The notes under the pieces were generated by a model. That model did no database searches, was not told where the DNA came from, and saw only the letters and a program-made list of their open reading frames with translations. A program made the position numbers and the translations under genes. From Chelonoidis abingdonii (Eukaryota > Chordata > Testudines > Testudinidae), in assembly GCF_003597395.2 (NCBI RefSeq), contig NC_133770.1, positions 289,325,744 through 289,389,743 of the forward strand: a DNA stretch of 64,000 bases, in the 5' to 3' direction. Below, piece by piece: positions 11,626 to 22,735 of the stretch (its first letter is position 1; the number at the start of each line of letters is the position of its first letter).

Positions 11626-11720
11626 TAGGCAGTGCAGCTTAGTGGATAGAGCACTGGAGTGGCACTCTGGAGATCTGGGTTGCGTTCTCAGGTCTGCCAC
11701 TGGCCTGCTGGGTAACTTTA
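11626..11720 (+). repeat. MIR SINE 5' half
   Basis: 'gcagcttagtggatagagc' (tRNA A-box side), 'ggagatctgggttgcgttc' (B-box side) and 'tctgccactggcctgctgg' give the tRNA-derived head of MIR. The rest is missing; the next SINE starts immediately. Confidence 0.6.
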
Positions 11721-11722
11721 TT

Positions 11723-11905
11723 GGGGGATAGACAGCTCAGTGGTTTGAGCATTGGCCTGCTAAACCCAGGATTGTGAGCTCAATCTTTGAGGGGGCTGCT
11801 TAGGGAATTGGGGCAAAATTAGTACTTGGTCCTGCTAGTGGAGGCAGGGGGCTAGACTCAATGACCCTTCAGGTCCCTTCCAGTTCTAGGAGATAGGATA
11901 TCTCC
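11723..11905 (+). repeat. Turtle tRNA-derived SINE with CR1-like tail
   Basis: Head with pol III promoter boxes: 'agctcagtggtttgagc' (A box) and 'ggattgtgagctcaatc' (B box). The body has 'ttggtcctgctagtgg' and the tail 'ctagactcaatgaccc', 'caggtcccttccagttcta'. The tail resembles the CR1 3' end, consistent with mobilisation by CR1 machinery. This composite type is characteristic of cryptodiran turtles. Not a functional tRNA: no cloverleaf, and decayed boxes. Confidence 0.75.
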
Positions 11906-12127
11906 TCTTTTGGGCCCAGATCCCTGCAGAGATATAGGCACCCCCACTACAGAGACCTAAGGTACCTATATTCTTGGGATTCACAGTTCTGACTTCTCTC
12001 CTGGAGTAGACTTAGCCTTTCTTCTGAGAGGGTTAGGCAGCAGCTGAGCAGTGGTGGCTAAATATTGGACATAGGTGCCTTCATCCCTTTCTGAATCTAG
12101 TCAAAGGTCACTCTTATGAGGAGCTGT

Positions 12128-12205
12128 TTTAATGATTCATAGACTGTAAAGTCAGAAGGGACCATCACAATCATCTAGTCTGACTTTGATTCTATCCTAC
12201 CCCTT
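12128..12205 (-). mobile_element. CR1 LINE 3' end
   Basis: 'tgattcatagactgtaaag', 'cagaagggaccatcac' and 'atcatctagtctgac' are the reverse of the CR1 3' terminus. Confidence 0.7.
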
Positions 12206-12634
12206 TCTTTCTCCTGCTCCACTACCTGTGCTTTTCTCTGTGTTGTCCCATATGCATGAAATAACATCTTGCTCTTGATATTGTAGGGTCTTGCTCATGT
12301 CCTTCTTGATGAGTTCCAGGGATTAGCCTACATCAGACCCCTTCTTCACCCCAAGGCTAAATAAGGGAAGATGAATTATGGTGGATCAGAATAACTATAT
12401 GAAGAGTCTGCACCCTGGAGGAAAATATCTTATTATTCTAAGGAGCCCTATTTTGGACATGGCTGGAGTAAGCTATACCTTGATGTAGGTGGAGAAGTAA
12501 AAAAAGTATCTGTATTTGGTTCTTCAAAGGCTTTCTTTGCATTTAATTTTCTCTTGCAATGAAGCACAAAAGGATTTAAATTGTACACATTTTTTTTTTG
12601 CTGGTCTGATAATGTATACACAGAGGAAGGAAGG
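12206..12634. other. Unassigned
   Basis: No recognisable feature beyond a T-run at 12591-12600. Confidence 0.4.
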
Positions 12635-12800
12635 GAGCAAGTTATAATGGTTCAAGAAGCAGTCTGTGTTCTGTTTCCAGGTCTACCAGTGACTCGGTGA
12701 ATAGCCATGGGCAAGTAACTTATATCTTTTGAGCCTTGGTTTTCCCTGTTTGTAAAATGACTATTTGTACAGTATCAGAAATGTGCTGATAGCTTTACAA
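12635..12800 (+). repeat. MIR SINE
   Basis: 'gggcaagtaacttatatc', 'gagccttggttttccctg' and 'tttgtaaaatgacta' follow the MIR core in order. Confidence 0.6.
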
Positions 12801-13604
12801 ACATATGAAATGACAATTCCTGCCTTGAAGAGAGCTCAATTAAGATGTAAATAGAACTAACACCCCTCCCCCCCCAAGAAAGAGAGAGAATTAATTCCTA
12901 GCTTGTGGAGGGGAGTGAAACTTAATCCGTTTGTGTTTGTAAAATGCATTGAGATCTCCAGCTGGAAGTGGAAGTGTCAGGCACTAGCACTGTAGTGACA
13001 ATTGAATACACACTGGAAAGGGGAATAGCAATCTGATCACTGGGTTAAACACCTGAAGCTCAGGACAGCTTGAACTTGTTCTTTGCAGCATGCCTTTTCC
13101 ATGAGCAGCTCACTGCACCAGTTCTAATCCTGACGGTAAGTGTTACTGACTTCAGATGAACACCAGAATATTATAAGGTCTCCATCTCTTGCTCCCATGC
13201 TGCAGGGACTGGGTTTTCCTGAGCGTGCTTGCCGAGGAGTTACATATATGTCTCTCCATTTGTGCAATGGTGCCCACAGATATTTGAGAACAGGCAGTAA
13301 TTAACACAGGTCACTTCACTGCAAGCCAGTTTGTAGCTCTAGTGTCCTGCAAAAGGATTCTCTCCCTGTTGCATGTGGACTTGCCCTGGTGAGCACTAAT
13401 GAATGTGTTCAGATTTCCTCCCTGTCTTTCTGAAGATTTCAGCTACTAGTATTTCTGAGTCAGATTTATCTGGTAACACTTTACTCCCATTAGCCATTTA
13501 GTAGATACAGTAAGGGATATAATCTCCTGGGAAGATTCCCTGCAGGCACCTGACTAGACTTTGGAGCCATCAAAAATTCCTTCCTGCAAACAATCTATTG
13601 TTGT
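12801..13604. other. Unassigned
   Basis: No gene or clear repeat. A C-run lies near 12861-12878. Confidence 0.4.
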
Positions 13605-13607
13605 TGT

Positions 13608-13825
13608 TTGCAGTGCTGTAGCTGTGTTGGTCCCAGGATGTTAGAGAGACGAGGTGGATGAGGGAATATTTTTCACTGGACCAGCTTCTGTTGGTGAGAG
13701 AGACAAGCCTTTGAGCTACACTACTCGAAGGAGAACTTTGTGTAATTCGAAAGCTTGTTTCTCTAACAGAAGTCTGTCCAGTAAAAGAGATTCCCTCACC
13801 CACCTTGTCTTGCTATTAATGATGA
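13608..13825. mobile_element. Foldback of PLE terminal sequence (family B)
   Basis: Two inverted arms. The left arm starts 'tgctgtagctgtgttgg' and runs through 'gagacgaggtggatgaggg', 'ctggaccagcttctgttgg' and 'gagagagacaagcctttgag'. The right arm reads the reverse of the same blocks, ending 'ccctcacccaccttgtct'. The identical 3'-terminal blocks sit at the end of the GIY-YIG-bearing element at 18020-19077, which assigns this to a Penelope-like family. The inversion point lies near 13726-13735, inside the hammerhead-like segment (right arm: a degenerate core, then 'ttcgaaagcttgt' at 13747-13759). Frames on both strands here are palindrome artefacts. Confidence 0.7.
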
Positions 13826-14060
13826 TTATTTTATGATTACAGCATCATCCAGAGAACCCAATCAAGCACTAGACTAAAGGGTGCTACGTACCACTCAGAC
13901 ACTGCCCCAAAGAGGTTACACAACCTAAACTAGGACAAGACAACAACAAGTGGATGTAACGCACTAAAGGAAGGGAGGAGGAAGACAAGCGCAACAGGCA
14001 CAAAGCACAACCCTTAAGCCCAGTGACTGCTGATAAAAGCCTCTAGAGGGGTACACACAG
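13826..14060 (-). mobile_element. Possible L2-like 3' fragment
   Basis: The block order resembles the reverse L2-like 3' end seen at 2655 and 28680 ('aaagaggttacacaaccta', 'acaagacaacaacaagtgg') but is heavily diverged. Confidence 0.3.
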
Positions 14061-14384
14061 TTTCTTCTTTAAAGCACAACAAAAGTCCAGCCACTCAGAG
14101 TTACCCTATGCCTCAGTTTTCCCCAAAGAGGCTCCAATGATCTCTTTCAATGAATCAGCACCATGAAAGTGACATCATAATATTAGCACTTAAATGTGCC
14201 TCCTAGTTATATGGCTTGCCCAAGGATATCAAAATACCTTACAAAATTTTAAATAACAAAGCCACACAACTTTGCTATGAGATATGGACGTGTTATGATT
14301 ATTATATCCATTGGTAAATGAAGTACGAGAAAGAGATTTGATTTTTTTTTGATTTTTTTTTTGCCTTCGGGTAAGTCAGTACCA

Positions 14385-14575
14385 AGGGGCCCTGTGGTTA
14401 GAACTAGCCTAGGGTGGGGGAGACCCAGGTTTAAGTCCACACTTCCTGGGGTAAGTCACTTAATCTCTCTGTGCCTTAGTTCCCCTTCTGTGAAATGGGA
14501 GTATAGCAATGTCTTTACTCACAGGGGTTTGGAGCGCATAAAAACCTTGTAGACTGTGAGGGTACTCCAACACTG
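14385..14575 (+). repeat. MIR SINE
   Basis: 'gtaagtcacttaatctctc', 'tgtgccttagttcccc' and 'tgtgaaatgggagtatag' are the MIR core; 'cccaggtttaagtccac' is the B-box side of the head. Confidence 0.65.
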
Positions 14576-15926
14576 TGGTAACAGGAGGTCAGAGTAATGG
14601 CAGTCCCTGGAATAGAACCCAGAAGTCTGATGCCCCAGTCAGCTGTGCTAGTCAACTCAGTTTCTGTTCGCTCATTTGATAATTATGGCGTCCTTGCTTA
14701 CTGTGTGCAGTCCATCCGTTTTTTCTCATTAAAGCTCGAGGCCCAGATTGTGGAAGTGACTGAACTGCACTTACTGTTGCTCAAGAGAGGATGGTGCAAA
14801 TGTGGCTTTAATCCATATTTACATACACACACACCCCAGCCAAAATTTAGGGCAACTCTGTGCCAGGCTGGTGCCCAGTGCAAAATACTGTAATGTCAGC
14901 TGCACTCCAGGGATCACTGGGATATATCAGTGCTCAGGATGTGCATCATTCTCCCCAACTTTGTTTCCTGCCCTGAGAGCAAAGAGGCAGGGGGACCTTT
15001 AGAGCAGCTCCCATACTACCCCAGGATTCCCCTAGGCAGGGGGCATCTTCTACTGGCTGGTTTAACTGGTTTTATAGATGCTGTGAACCATCAAAATGGC
15101 ACAAAGTGGCCTAATAGATTCCACAGTTGGGCTCCTGGAGTGTAGGCAAAAACTGTGCTGGTGGATTCACAAAAGTGTGTGTTTGTTTGTTTGTTTGTTT
15201 AATTTTCGTTTGTCTTTTGAATAGGGTCTGCAGGAGGGCTCATCCCTTAGTAACCTGAGCAGAAATTGCACATCACGTAGCGCTGTAATCACCCCAATAA
15301 AATAAAAATTCCACCCTTTTTTATTGTCTTCCCCTTCCCTTTTTTCCTCTCGAGTGAATAGCGTCATCTCTGCCAGAGCAGAGTGACGGAAAGAATGACA
15401 GACATTGGGGTATCATCTTCATTTAGTGGAGGCCAATTTTTACCTGGGCAACGTACGACACGAATGCTTGTGATGTGTGCAGTTGTCATTGGAGTTGATT
15501 TGTAAATGTACAAATCGCTGCCATTTTGCTGCATGGCTGTCAGGGAAAGGACTGATCCAAGCCCTGGCTGTTTCTGTCGTTGCTGAAGGTGAAATTGCTC
15601 CTTTTTCTTTGCCTCATGAGCTGTCAGGAGGCAGGTACAGTTTCTAACCCTCATCAGACAGGGAGAGTAATGGCACCTGCTCCACACATCCAACAGTCTT
15701 TAGACAGACACACATGCATATGCAATCGTTCCATCAAACTCTGTCACTCAGTCAAATGGCCATTTCTCTTGGGTGCATTTTTATAAAACAAGGAGCCAGT
15801 TAAACAGCCTTTGCTGTGGCTCAGAGCTTCCTTTCTCTTTCCTGAGTGACACCCAGTGTGTCTTCATCACCTCCCTTAGTTGTGGGGAGTTGTTGGCTTT
15901 TTCACCCAGCTCTGAGGTTGTGACTC
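14576..15926. other. Unassigned, with a (GTTT)n microsatellite
   Basis: No gene with recognisable product. 15177-15201 is a short GTTT tandem repeat. Frames of 98-109 residues in this stretch have no identifiable family. Confidence 0.4.
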
Positions 15927-15939
15927 CATGATGTTCCAT

Positions 15940-16062
15940 ATCAGAGGGGTAGCCGTGTTAGTCTGGATCTGTAAAAGCAGCAGAGAATCCTGTGGCACCT
16001 TGTAGACTAACAGACGTTTTGGTGCATGAGTTTTCGTCGGTGAATACCCACTTCGTCGGATG
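15940..16062 (-). mobile_element. Short PLE terminal copy (family A) with 13-bp TSD
   Basis: A perfect 13-bp TSD 'catgatgttccat' flanks it at 15927-15939 and 16063-16075. On the minus strand the element begins at the hammerhead-like motif, continues 'gtctgttagtctacaagg' and ends 'cggctacccctctgat'. That ending resembles the terminus of family B, which is attached to a GIY-YIG element at 18 kb, so I infer a Penelope-like origin. The copy is about 123 bp and non-coding. Confidence 0.7.
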
Positions 16063-16063
16063 C
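16024..16063 (-). ncRNA. Hammerhead-ribozyme-like motif, family A copy 1
   Basis: Minus-strand order: stem I strand GCAT (16060-16063), core CCGACGA (16053-16059; canonical CUGANGA has U at the second position), one extra A, a stem II of GTGGG with CCGAC (one mismatch), GAAA (16032-16035), AC-TC, then the stem I partner ATGC (16024-16027). Stem III is reduced to almost nothing. PLEs are known to carry hammerhead motifs in their terminal repeats. This copy is probably inactive because of the core change; the assignment is by pattern only. Confidence 0.55.
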
Positions 16064-16075
16064 ATGATGTTCCAT

Positions 16076-18018
16076 TCACTTCCATGGAGGCAGCGCATAT
16101 GGCGAGGCACCACATACCATCATGGTCCCATTCAGAAGCAGCCCCAAATCTCCCAAGAAACAGCTCTTGAGACTTCAGCACCTTCTATTCTGAGCCTTAC
16201 TCTTGTGGCTATGATGTCTACACAACATTAAGGATATGATGTGTCTCATATACACATGCAAGGCTTAACTATATACACATGCTGCTATTAGGTTCTGGTG
16301 ACTTCTGCATTACAAGAGAAGGAGTTCCAGTCGAGGGCTTCTCAACTATTTCAATAGGCTACTAACCAATTCCCATCCACAAACCTTACCCTCAAACCCG
16401 GGCCTCAAACCTGAAACCCAATCCTAGCACTTATCAAGATTTCATCATCAAATCCTCAGCCTGTCTCTAACTATAAAACAATTTAAATTGAGTCTAATAA
16501 GCTTGGTTCTATCTTACTAATAGAAGTTCAAATCTTGACCTTCAGCTTCAATCTCAATTACTAGTCAGTTTCCTCCCTCTCATCTTTCAACTGTCAAGTA
16601 TTTGCAAGTCTCTGTGCTGATATTTGCCAGTAATCAGATTTGCTCTCTCTTCTTTCAGGTTATATGAAGTAATTGGGTCAGAGTCCTTCTTAAATAAGAG
16701 TATTTATTACATAAACAGTTTCACAATACAGATACACTCACATTTCTACACAGCTCCAGTTCCAGCTTTGCCTGACTTGTTTGCCAGGAACTATGCCCTG
16801 TTTTGAAATTCAATACAGCGCACAGAGATATTTAGTGGTTGAATTATATGTTGCAAGTCAATATGTCATTGCTCCTTTCTAACTGATATCTGCTCCCTGC
16901 AAAAGCTGATACATCTCTAGCAGCCATTAAACAAATAAACATTGTGTATCCCTGTAGTCTGGTGGACCTGTACAGCAGCTTGGGGATAAAACAGTCAGCT
17001 ACACCCAACTCTGTGTGGCAGAAGAATAAAAGAGCTTGCAGGCTAAAACAAACACAAGAAATGTGGAAAAGTAACCGAACTGATAGTCCTGGCCTGGACT
17101 GATACTGCAGGGTCCTCTGCCCTTCCAGTAGCTCAAGGCTCATGGAGAACCACAGGGCCATCCAGTGAGAGGGGCAGCAGCAGTGGTGGCTGCTGGTACT
17201 CAGGGAAGTGTTTGTCTCTCTTAGCTTGCCCTGTCTTACAGTGCTGGGTCCGTAGTTCTATCTTCCAGCTGGGAACCAGAGCCAAGCAATAGCTGCTGTT
17301 TAGCCTGATCAGCTGATTCCTGATGCCTGTGTGCCAGACTTCTCCTTAGACCAGTGATGGCTGCTCCCTGTCTCTACAGGCCCTTGGCAGAGCAGAGCTA
17401 CAATCCCCAAGCCTTCCATTGTCACTGTCTGACATTAAAATGCATTGGCTGCTCTGATCCAAATAGGACCACAGTGCAGAGGGACTTAAGTCCATCACTG
17501 CATTAGATAGATGGGGTTGAAAAGAGTTGAAGAATGTTCAGGAGGCACAATTGCTCACACCCCAGGAGCTGGGAAAGAGAATTTACCTCTGCTGTATCAA
17601 AGACCGTTTCAATGAGGCTTATTGTTACCATTCTTTGTGCTTATCTTTTGCTGAGAATCACATGCAAGATCATTTCTTTCTTGGAAGAGGGCATTGAGTC
17701 TGCTCTGTCTTCCGTGTGCATCCATTCTAGGACTTCTCTGGCAGGGCTGAGTCTATAAGGCCTATTGTAGCCTCCATACCTAACACACAGTAGCTTATGG
17801 GGGATTTTTTAATCCTGGGATGGGAACTGTAGTTTTTGTGAAAGGATTAACTTGATCCGAGCGGCGTGGTCACTAGCATTAATAAGTGCGGTGTCACTAT
17901 GAATGGCATGAGTCTATCCTTCCCACAAAGTGGGACTGGGAATTTGAAAGGGAACACAGTGCCATCTCTTATTGCGGATATTTGCAGATACCAAACGCTG
18001 CCCCCACTGCTTATTGTT
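16076..18018. other. Unassigned; possible minus-strand LTR near 16.6-17.4 kb
   Basis: No gene. Around 16690 the minus strand has an AATAAA-type signal in a context resembling the end of an LTR, but I found no matching terminal repeats or TSD, so I do not call one. Short AATAAA matches near 17026 are not informative. Confidence 0.35.
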
Positions 18019-18121
18019 AACATGCAGGGTTCTTATAGCCACATCCATCGATCCCATGATTTGAGAGAGACAAGGTGGGTGAGGTAATATCATTACTGGA
18101 CCAACTTCTGTTAGTGAGAGA

Positions 18122-18168
18122 GAGAGAAGCTTTCAAGCCATTAAGAGCTCTTCTTCAGGTCTGGGAAA
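18122..18168 (-). ncRNA. Hammerhead-ribozyme-like motif, family B
   Basis: Minus-strand order: stem I strand AGAC (18159-18162), an intact CTGAAGA core (18152-18158), one extra A, stem II GAGCT with GGCTT (five pairs, two wobbles) around a CTTAAT loop, GAAA (18131-18134), then GCTT and CTCT. The expected stem I partner GTCT has lost its G, so stem I is weakened. It lies in the 3' terminal region of a PLE copy with GIY-YIG, the location expected for known PLE hammerheads. Confidence 0.6.
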
Positions 18169-18469
18169 GAGTGTCACAGCTAAATACAAGGTCGAACAGA
18201 TAGTTTAGCATAAATAGTTAGCACGTATTCCAAGGGACCATTCAAGATGGAGTGGCCCATCAACGCCCCTGTAGTCATAGGACAAAAAGGAGGGCGGGGG
18301 TCACAGATTGTTGTAATAAGCCGCAAATCTAGTGTCTTTATCAAGACCTTGATTTTTAGTGTCTAGCAAAGTTATGAATATAAGCTTCCAGGTTCATCTT
18401 TTGAAATTGTTGTGGTTTCCTTTGAGGAGGAGGAAGACTGATAGGTCAGAGAGAGAGTGATGGTTTTGT

Positions 18470-19050
18470 GAAAAGCTTTAGTCACAGGGTGTTTTTGTCT
18501 TCTATCATTTTCCTGTGGGAGTTCATTTGATAGTGTAGGGGTTGTCTGGTTTCACCCACATAGTTGTTATTGGGGCATTTAGTGCTCTGGATGAGCTACA
18601 CCACATGTTGTGATAGGCCTGGGTAGGACCCATAGATCTTGAAAGGTGTGTTGTGGGGGCTGTTGATCATTATAACAGCAGAGATGCGGTTTTGCATCTG
18701 TTGTGCTGGCAGTGTCTAGTGCCGCTCTGAGTTGATGTGTTCTGGTCTGTGGGGAGCTTGCTTATGATGATGAGCTTGGCAGTTATTTGAAAGCCAGAAG
18801 AAGGGGTTCAGGAAAGATTTCTTTCAGGATAGGGTCCCCATTGAGTATGGCTGGTAGTTGTTTGATGAAACCCCGTAAGGGTTACAGTGTGTGGTGGTAA
18901 GTGACAAGTAGGAGTGTAGAGTTGGAGAGGGTTTTATATCTGTATTGAAGCAAATTCTCACTGGGGATTTGGGTAGCCCATTGTTAGCACACAAGATTAG
19001 CACTTCATTGCCTTTGCTAATGAGGTGATAAATTTGGCATTTGCTGGAAG
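18470..19050 (-). pseudogene. PLE polymerase C-terminus with GIY-YIG endonuclease, broken
   Basis: Read on the minus strand, 18640-18540 gives FKIYGSYPG, then HVV-stop-LIQ and TKCPNNNYVGET, followed by MNSHRKMIEDKNTL. This is the 'xVYLIxC..C...YVGxT' arrangement of the GIY-YIG endonuclease at the C-terminus of Penelope-like elements. The tyrosine codon of the first motif has become a TAG stop (about 18596), and a cysteine expected after LIQ reads as serine. Upstream, 19070-18824 is open and encodes the polymerase C-terminal region, but has no motif I can name. GIY-YIG in this family nicks DNA at the insertion site. This copy is dead. Confidence 0.75.
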
Positions 19051-19085
19051 ATGCTGGAAATGGCATGGCATAACACTTTCTAAGA

Positions 19086-19417
19086 CAGGGATCAGCAACC
19101 TTTGGCCTGTTGACTGCTAAGGACAGCCCCCAGCAGGCCGGGCTGCTTTGTTTACCTGCAACGTCCGCAGGTTTGGCTGATCGCAGCTCCCACTGGCTGT
19201 GGTTCACTGTCCCAGGCCAATGGGGACTGTGGGAAGTGGTGTGGGCTGAGGAATGTGCTGGCCGTCCTTCCTGCAGCCCCCATTTGTCTGGGATGGCGAA
19301 CCACGACCAGTGGAATCTGCGATCGGCTGAACCTGTGGACGCTGCAGGTAAACAAACTGGCCCGGCTCGCCAGCGGCTTTCCCTGGCAGGCCGCGTGCTG
19401 AAGGTTGCCAATGCCTA
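19086..19417. mobile_element. Palindromic hAT MITE with perfect 8-bp TSD
   Basis: Perfect 8-bp TSD 'ttctaaga' at 19078-19085 and 19418-19425, the size typical of hAT. Termini are 'cagggatcagcaacc' and, reversed, 'taggcattggcaacc'. The body is a long imperfect palindrome: 'cgcagctcccactggctg' at 19183 faces 'cagtggaatctgcgatcgg' at 19309. 332 bp, GC-rich. The 106- and 195-residue frames on opposite strands are by-products of this palindrome and the PLE next to it. Confidence 0.85.
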
Positions 19418-19425
19418 TTCTAAGA

Positions 19426-21290
19426 CATAGGAAAGTGAGTCTTCAGCAACTGTTCAGTGTCAAGGTGATGCTGAGGCAGAGTAGCAAGTGAGGTTAATTA
19501 TAAATGATTTATGTAAATATAACATGTGATCTATTAGCTACATGGACTGAATGAAGCCCAGATGCCAAATGCTGCATGTGCTATTAAGAAAGGATTCTTT
19601 ACTTCCCATAAGCAACCCCCATAGTAAAAGAAAAGTAAAATTTAATTACGGAAACGGATATTGTACAACTGAGATTGTGCATTGGGGTTGTGAGTACCTA
19701 GATAATAAAATATATACACATATCTGGCACTGTTCTGTGTAATTATTGCTATGTCCTTGCTGATCTTGTTATCCCAAACATCAACAATAACATCCACCAC
19801 CTTATTTCGTAGCTGAGATCGACAAATGGTCAAGGGAAACCCATGGCAATGAAGAGCGCTACAGAAAATTGAGCAAAACCAGTCTCAGCTGAACGTTGTG
19901 GGATGATGAATAGAAAGTCATTTTTTTGACGGGTATGCTGAGATGGTGATTTGTGGGGGGAAAACATTGTTTGTACTGTTCCTCAGCATCAACAGATTTG
20001 GATCAACTGCTGCTGTTAGCTCCCCACTACCTTGCCATGAGCTTACATGAGCAAAGTAAGGATGGCATGAGCATTTGTAGGAGGGCAATACAAACAGAGA
20101 CACCATTTCCTTTAATTTGTATATCTGTGTTCAGCAGGTGTGTGGCTCATTGTCTCAGAAACCACCAGCAATTCGTCAGGAAGCAGCTGTGTTCTTCTCA
20201 TTAAGTAACCAGTGACAAGGAGCTTGTAGTCACTGTATTCACATTTAGTGATTTGTGTGTTTGCTCCTTTTTTTACCCAACAAGTTTAGATGAATGTAAA
20301 GATCTTGTTTAAATGAAACCACTGTACATGCTGGCATTCTAATCAGCTATTTGGGCATCTCTTTTTTTCCAGTGGATCATATTTTGTGTCTGACTTTCTG
20401 TTATTTGCTTAAATTCTTAAAAGAGAAGGTACAAAATGAATGTTCCCTCTCCCATCTACTGATCTGGATAATCAGGAAAGTGACAACCTATAAATGGATG
20501 CAGGGTGATAGAGTGCATGACCCTGAAACCAAAGAACATTATAAAATGACAGATACTTAGAATACTTTGATATATGGAACAAAGAATGCAAGCAAGGAAA
20601 TAATTAACCTGCAACTTTTGCTATTGCTGGAGGTCATCAAGTCAAATATTGTGGTGGTATTTTTATAAAAAGACTGAATAGCATTTATAATTGTGCAGTC
20701 TCAGATGAGAGCTGTCAGGTATCAGCGTTTGGAGGGGAAGGTTCTGGCTATAGTAGTCTTGAAGGAAATTAGCCTGCCTGTAGAATACAGTGCTTGTGTG
20801 CTCGCTGTGTCTCTGGCTTTCTTCTGTACAGTTAATGACCCCTGCAATAAGCAAAACCTTCACCCTGACATGTTTAAGCTTGGGTGTCTGCAGTTTGGCA
20901 CATAAACCCATATTTGGATACCTGAGTACAAACAGCCTTAGAGTGACTTGTTCTCTGCACCTCTGAAAATTTGGCCACCAAGTCTGTAAATTTGGGACTT
21001 TTTCTTGCCCATTCCCCTACCCCGGTTTAAAACTGTTCTTCCTAAATGGAAAAGGGGGGAAAAACATTTTTTGTCTGCTGGAATTCCAGAACTTTCAATC
21101 TGTCGCAATCTGCCATGATCTTTTGTCTCTGTTAGGGCAAATTCTGACATCTTCCTGTTCCCCTTCTGCCCTTCAGGATGTTTTCAAGGATAAATAATGC
21201 AACCTTGATATGGTCATAATGTACAAGTCATAGGCTGCGAGTGTCCCCTGGTGCTTGGTGCTCACTAAGCACCAAGGATAACAATTTAAC
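19426..21290. other. Unassigned
   Basis: Nothing recognisable. Frames up to 83 residues, none resembling a known family. Confidence 0.4.
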
Positions 21291-21292
21291 AG

Positions 21293-21362
21293 CCTGATCC
21301 AAAGCTTGTTGAAATCAATGCAAAAACTCTCATTGACTTCTCTGGGCTTTATTCAGGCCTTT
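21293..21362. repeat. Dispersed palindromic repeat copy
   Basis: 'cctgatccaaagcttgttg', 'aaatcaatgcaaaaactc' and 'cattgacttctctgggctt' show the hairpin layout of the family best seen at 48797. Confidence 0.5.
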
Positions 21363-21668
21363 AAAAGAAAAGCAGGAAGAGGAATAAAAAACATAGTCAA
21401 AATATATATTACGAGCTGAAAAAACTACGTGGAAAAAACGCTAATTAGGGTACAATGTCAAGCACTTGAAAGTTAGGAAAAACCAGAATTAAGATGCCTA
21501 CACAACTTGAATTTGTCCTCCACCCTTATGTGTACTCATTATGAAACAGTCTAATTACTTGATCACACATTAGTTTTTTCCATCCCTGACTTTTTCAGTG
21601 CACAGGAGGGACTGCTCTGGGGATGAATCAGGGTTGTGTTGTAAAGGCAGTTGTTGCTTGTGGGACCC

Positions 21669-22730
21669 TGTGATGCACTGTACCTCAGGGGAACATCCAG
21701 CACCCCCATGTTCATCCCCACAAAATGATTGTGTGGTATCCAATGCAAAGTTTGTTATGTCAGATGTTTTCAGAAGGCTCATGATGTACTCAGCATGTTG
21801 TTATAGGTTGTAATTTCATGTATATAGTTATAGGCTGAAAATGTGTTCTCGTGGCTTAAAGCAGGCCCAGACAAAAACTCTCCAAGAGCAGAGAGGCGAT
21901 TCACACCTCATCAGGGCAGGTATGGGACAAACCAAGCCCAGCCTCACAGGAACAAAAGACGCTGGCCTAGGCAGCAACAAAAGAATCTGTTAGACTCTCG
22001 AGTGAGTCACCTCTCCTTCCTTTGGTCAGTTTGGAACTGCGATGAGGTAATGCTCACCTGACTCTGAAACGTGGGGGGCAAAGCCAAGAGGGAAGAAAGA
22101 ACATGATAAAAGGGAGAGACATTTGCCATGCTCTCTCTCTTCCACCTCCATCTCCAAACACCACCACAACTGAAGCACTGATTAAAGGGGAGAGCCTGAC
22201 TGAAGAGCAGCCAGCCAGCCTGTGATGAGAAGCATCTATGTTTGTAAGGACACTGAAAGTGTTAAGATCAGCTTAGAATTCATTTTGCTTTTATTTCATT
22301 TGACCAAATCTGACTTGTTACGTTTGACTTATAATCACTTAAAATCTATCTTTATAGTTAATAAATTTGTTTATTTATTCTACCTGAAGCAGTGCATTTG
22401 GTTTGAAGCATGTTAGAGGCTCCCCTTAGGCTAACAAGCATATCAATTTCTTTGTTAAATTGATGAACTCATATAAGCTTGCAGCATCCAGTGGGCATAA
22501 CTGGACACTGCAAGATGGAGGTTCCTAGGATTGTGTCTGGGACTGGAAATATTGGCTAGTGTCATTCGGTTGCAAGTAGCTGGGAGCAGCTTACATACCA
22601 GAGGCTGTGTGTGAACAGACCAGGAGCGAGGTTTTGCACAGCAGAGGAGGGTAAGGCTGCCTCCCAGAGTCAAGGATTGGAGTGACCTAGCAGATCACTG
22701 TTCCAGATAACACCAGAGGGGAACGTCACA
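21669..22730 (+). mobile_element. ERV-type solo LTR with 5-bp TSD
   Basis: TG...CA boundaries with inverted termini 'tgtgatg' and 'cgtcaca', flanked by a perfect 5-bp TSD 'gaccc' at 21664-21668 and 22731-22735. A polyadenylation signal AATAAA lies at 22360-22365, about two thirds along, which sets the orientation and gives the U3-R-U5 layout. About 1,062 bp; no internal region follows, so it arose by LTR-LTR recombination. Small frames inside (21843-22061, 22455-22673) are not genes. Confidence 0.85.
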
Positions 22731-22735
22731 GACCC

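Larger units (their letters stand above)
18020..19077 (-). mobile_element. Penelope-like element 3' part (family B)
   Basis: The minus strand carries, 5' to 3', a decayed tail of the polymerase polypeptide (from about 19050), a GIY-YIG endonuclease remnant (about 18650-18480), a non-coding segment, then the hammerhead-like motif (18122-18168) and the terminal blocks 'aacagaagttggtccag', 'acctcacccaccttgtctc' ending near 18020. The RT fingers and palm are not present, so this is a 5'-truncated copy. It links the short family B repeats at 13.6 and 61.1 kb to an autonomous element type. Confidence 0.75.

Noticed and set aside
11723..11800. Possible tRNA gene
   Set aside because: A and B boxes belong to a tRNA-derived SINE head; the cloverleaf is not maintained and a CR1-like tail follows.
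13608..13825. Interpreting the PLE-derived short repeats as cut-and-paste MITEs
   Set aside because: Related copies have 10-13-bp TSDs, and family B ends are attached to a GIY-YIG-bearing PLE, which fits retroposition better.
13570..13836. Two overlapping frames on both strands with similar peptide content
   Set aside because: Mirror translation of an inverted PLE repeat, not a gene pair.
16600..17400. Possible minus-strand LTR
   Set aside because: Only a polyadenylation-type signal supports it; no matching ends or TSD could be found.
18824..19430. 195- and 106-residue frames on opposite strands
   Set aside because: They are produced by a palindromic hAT MITE and the adjacent PLE tail; no independent gene signal.
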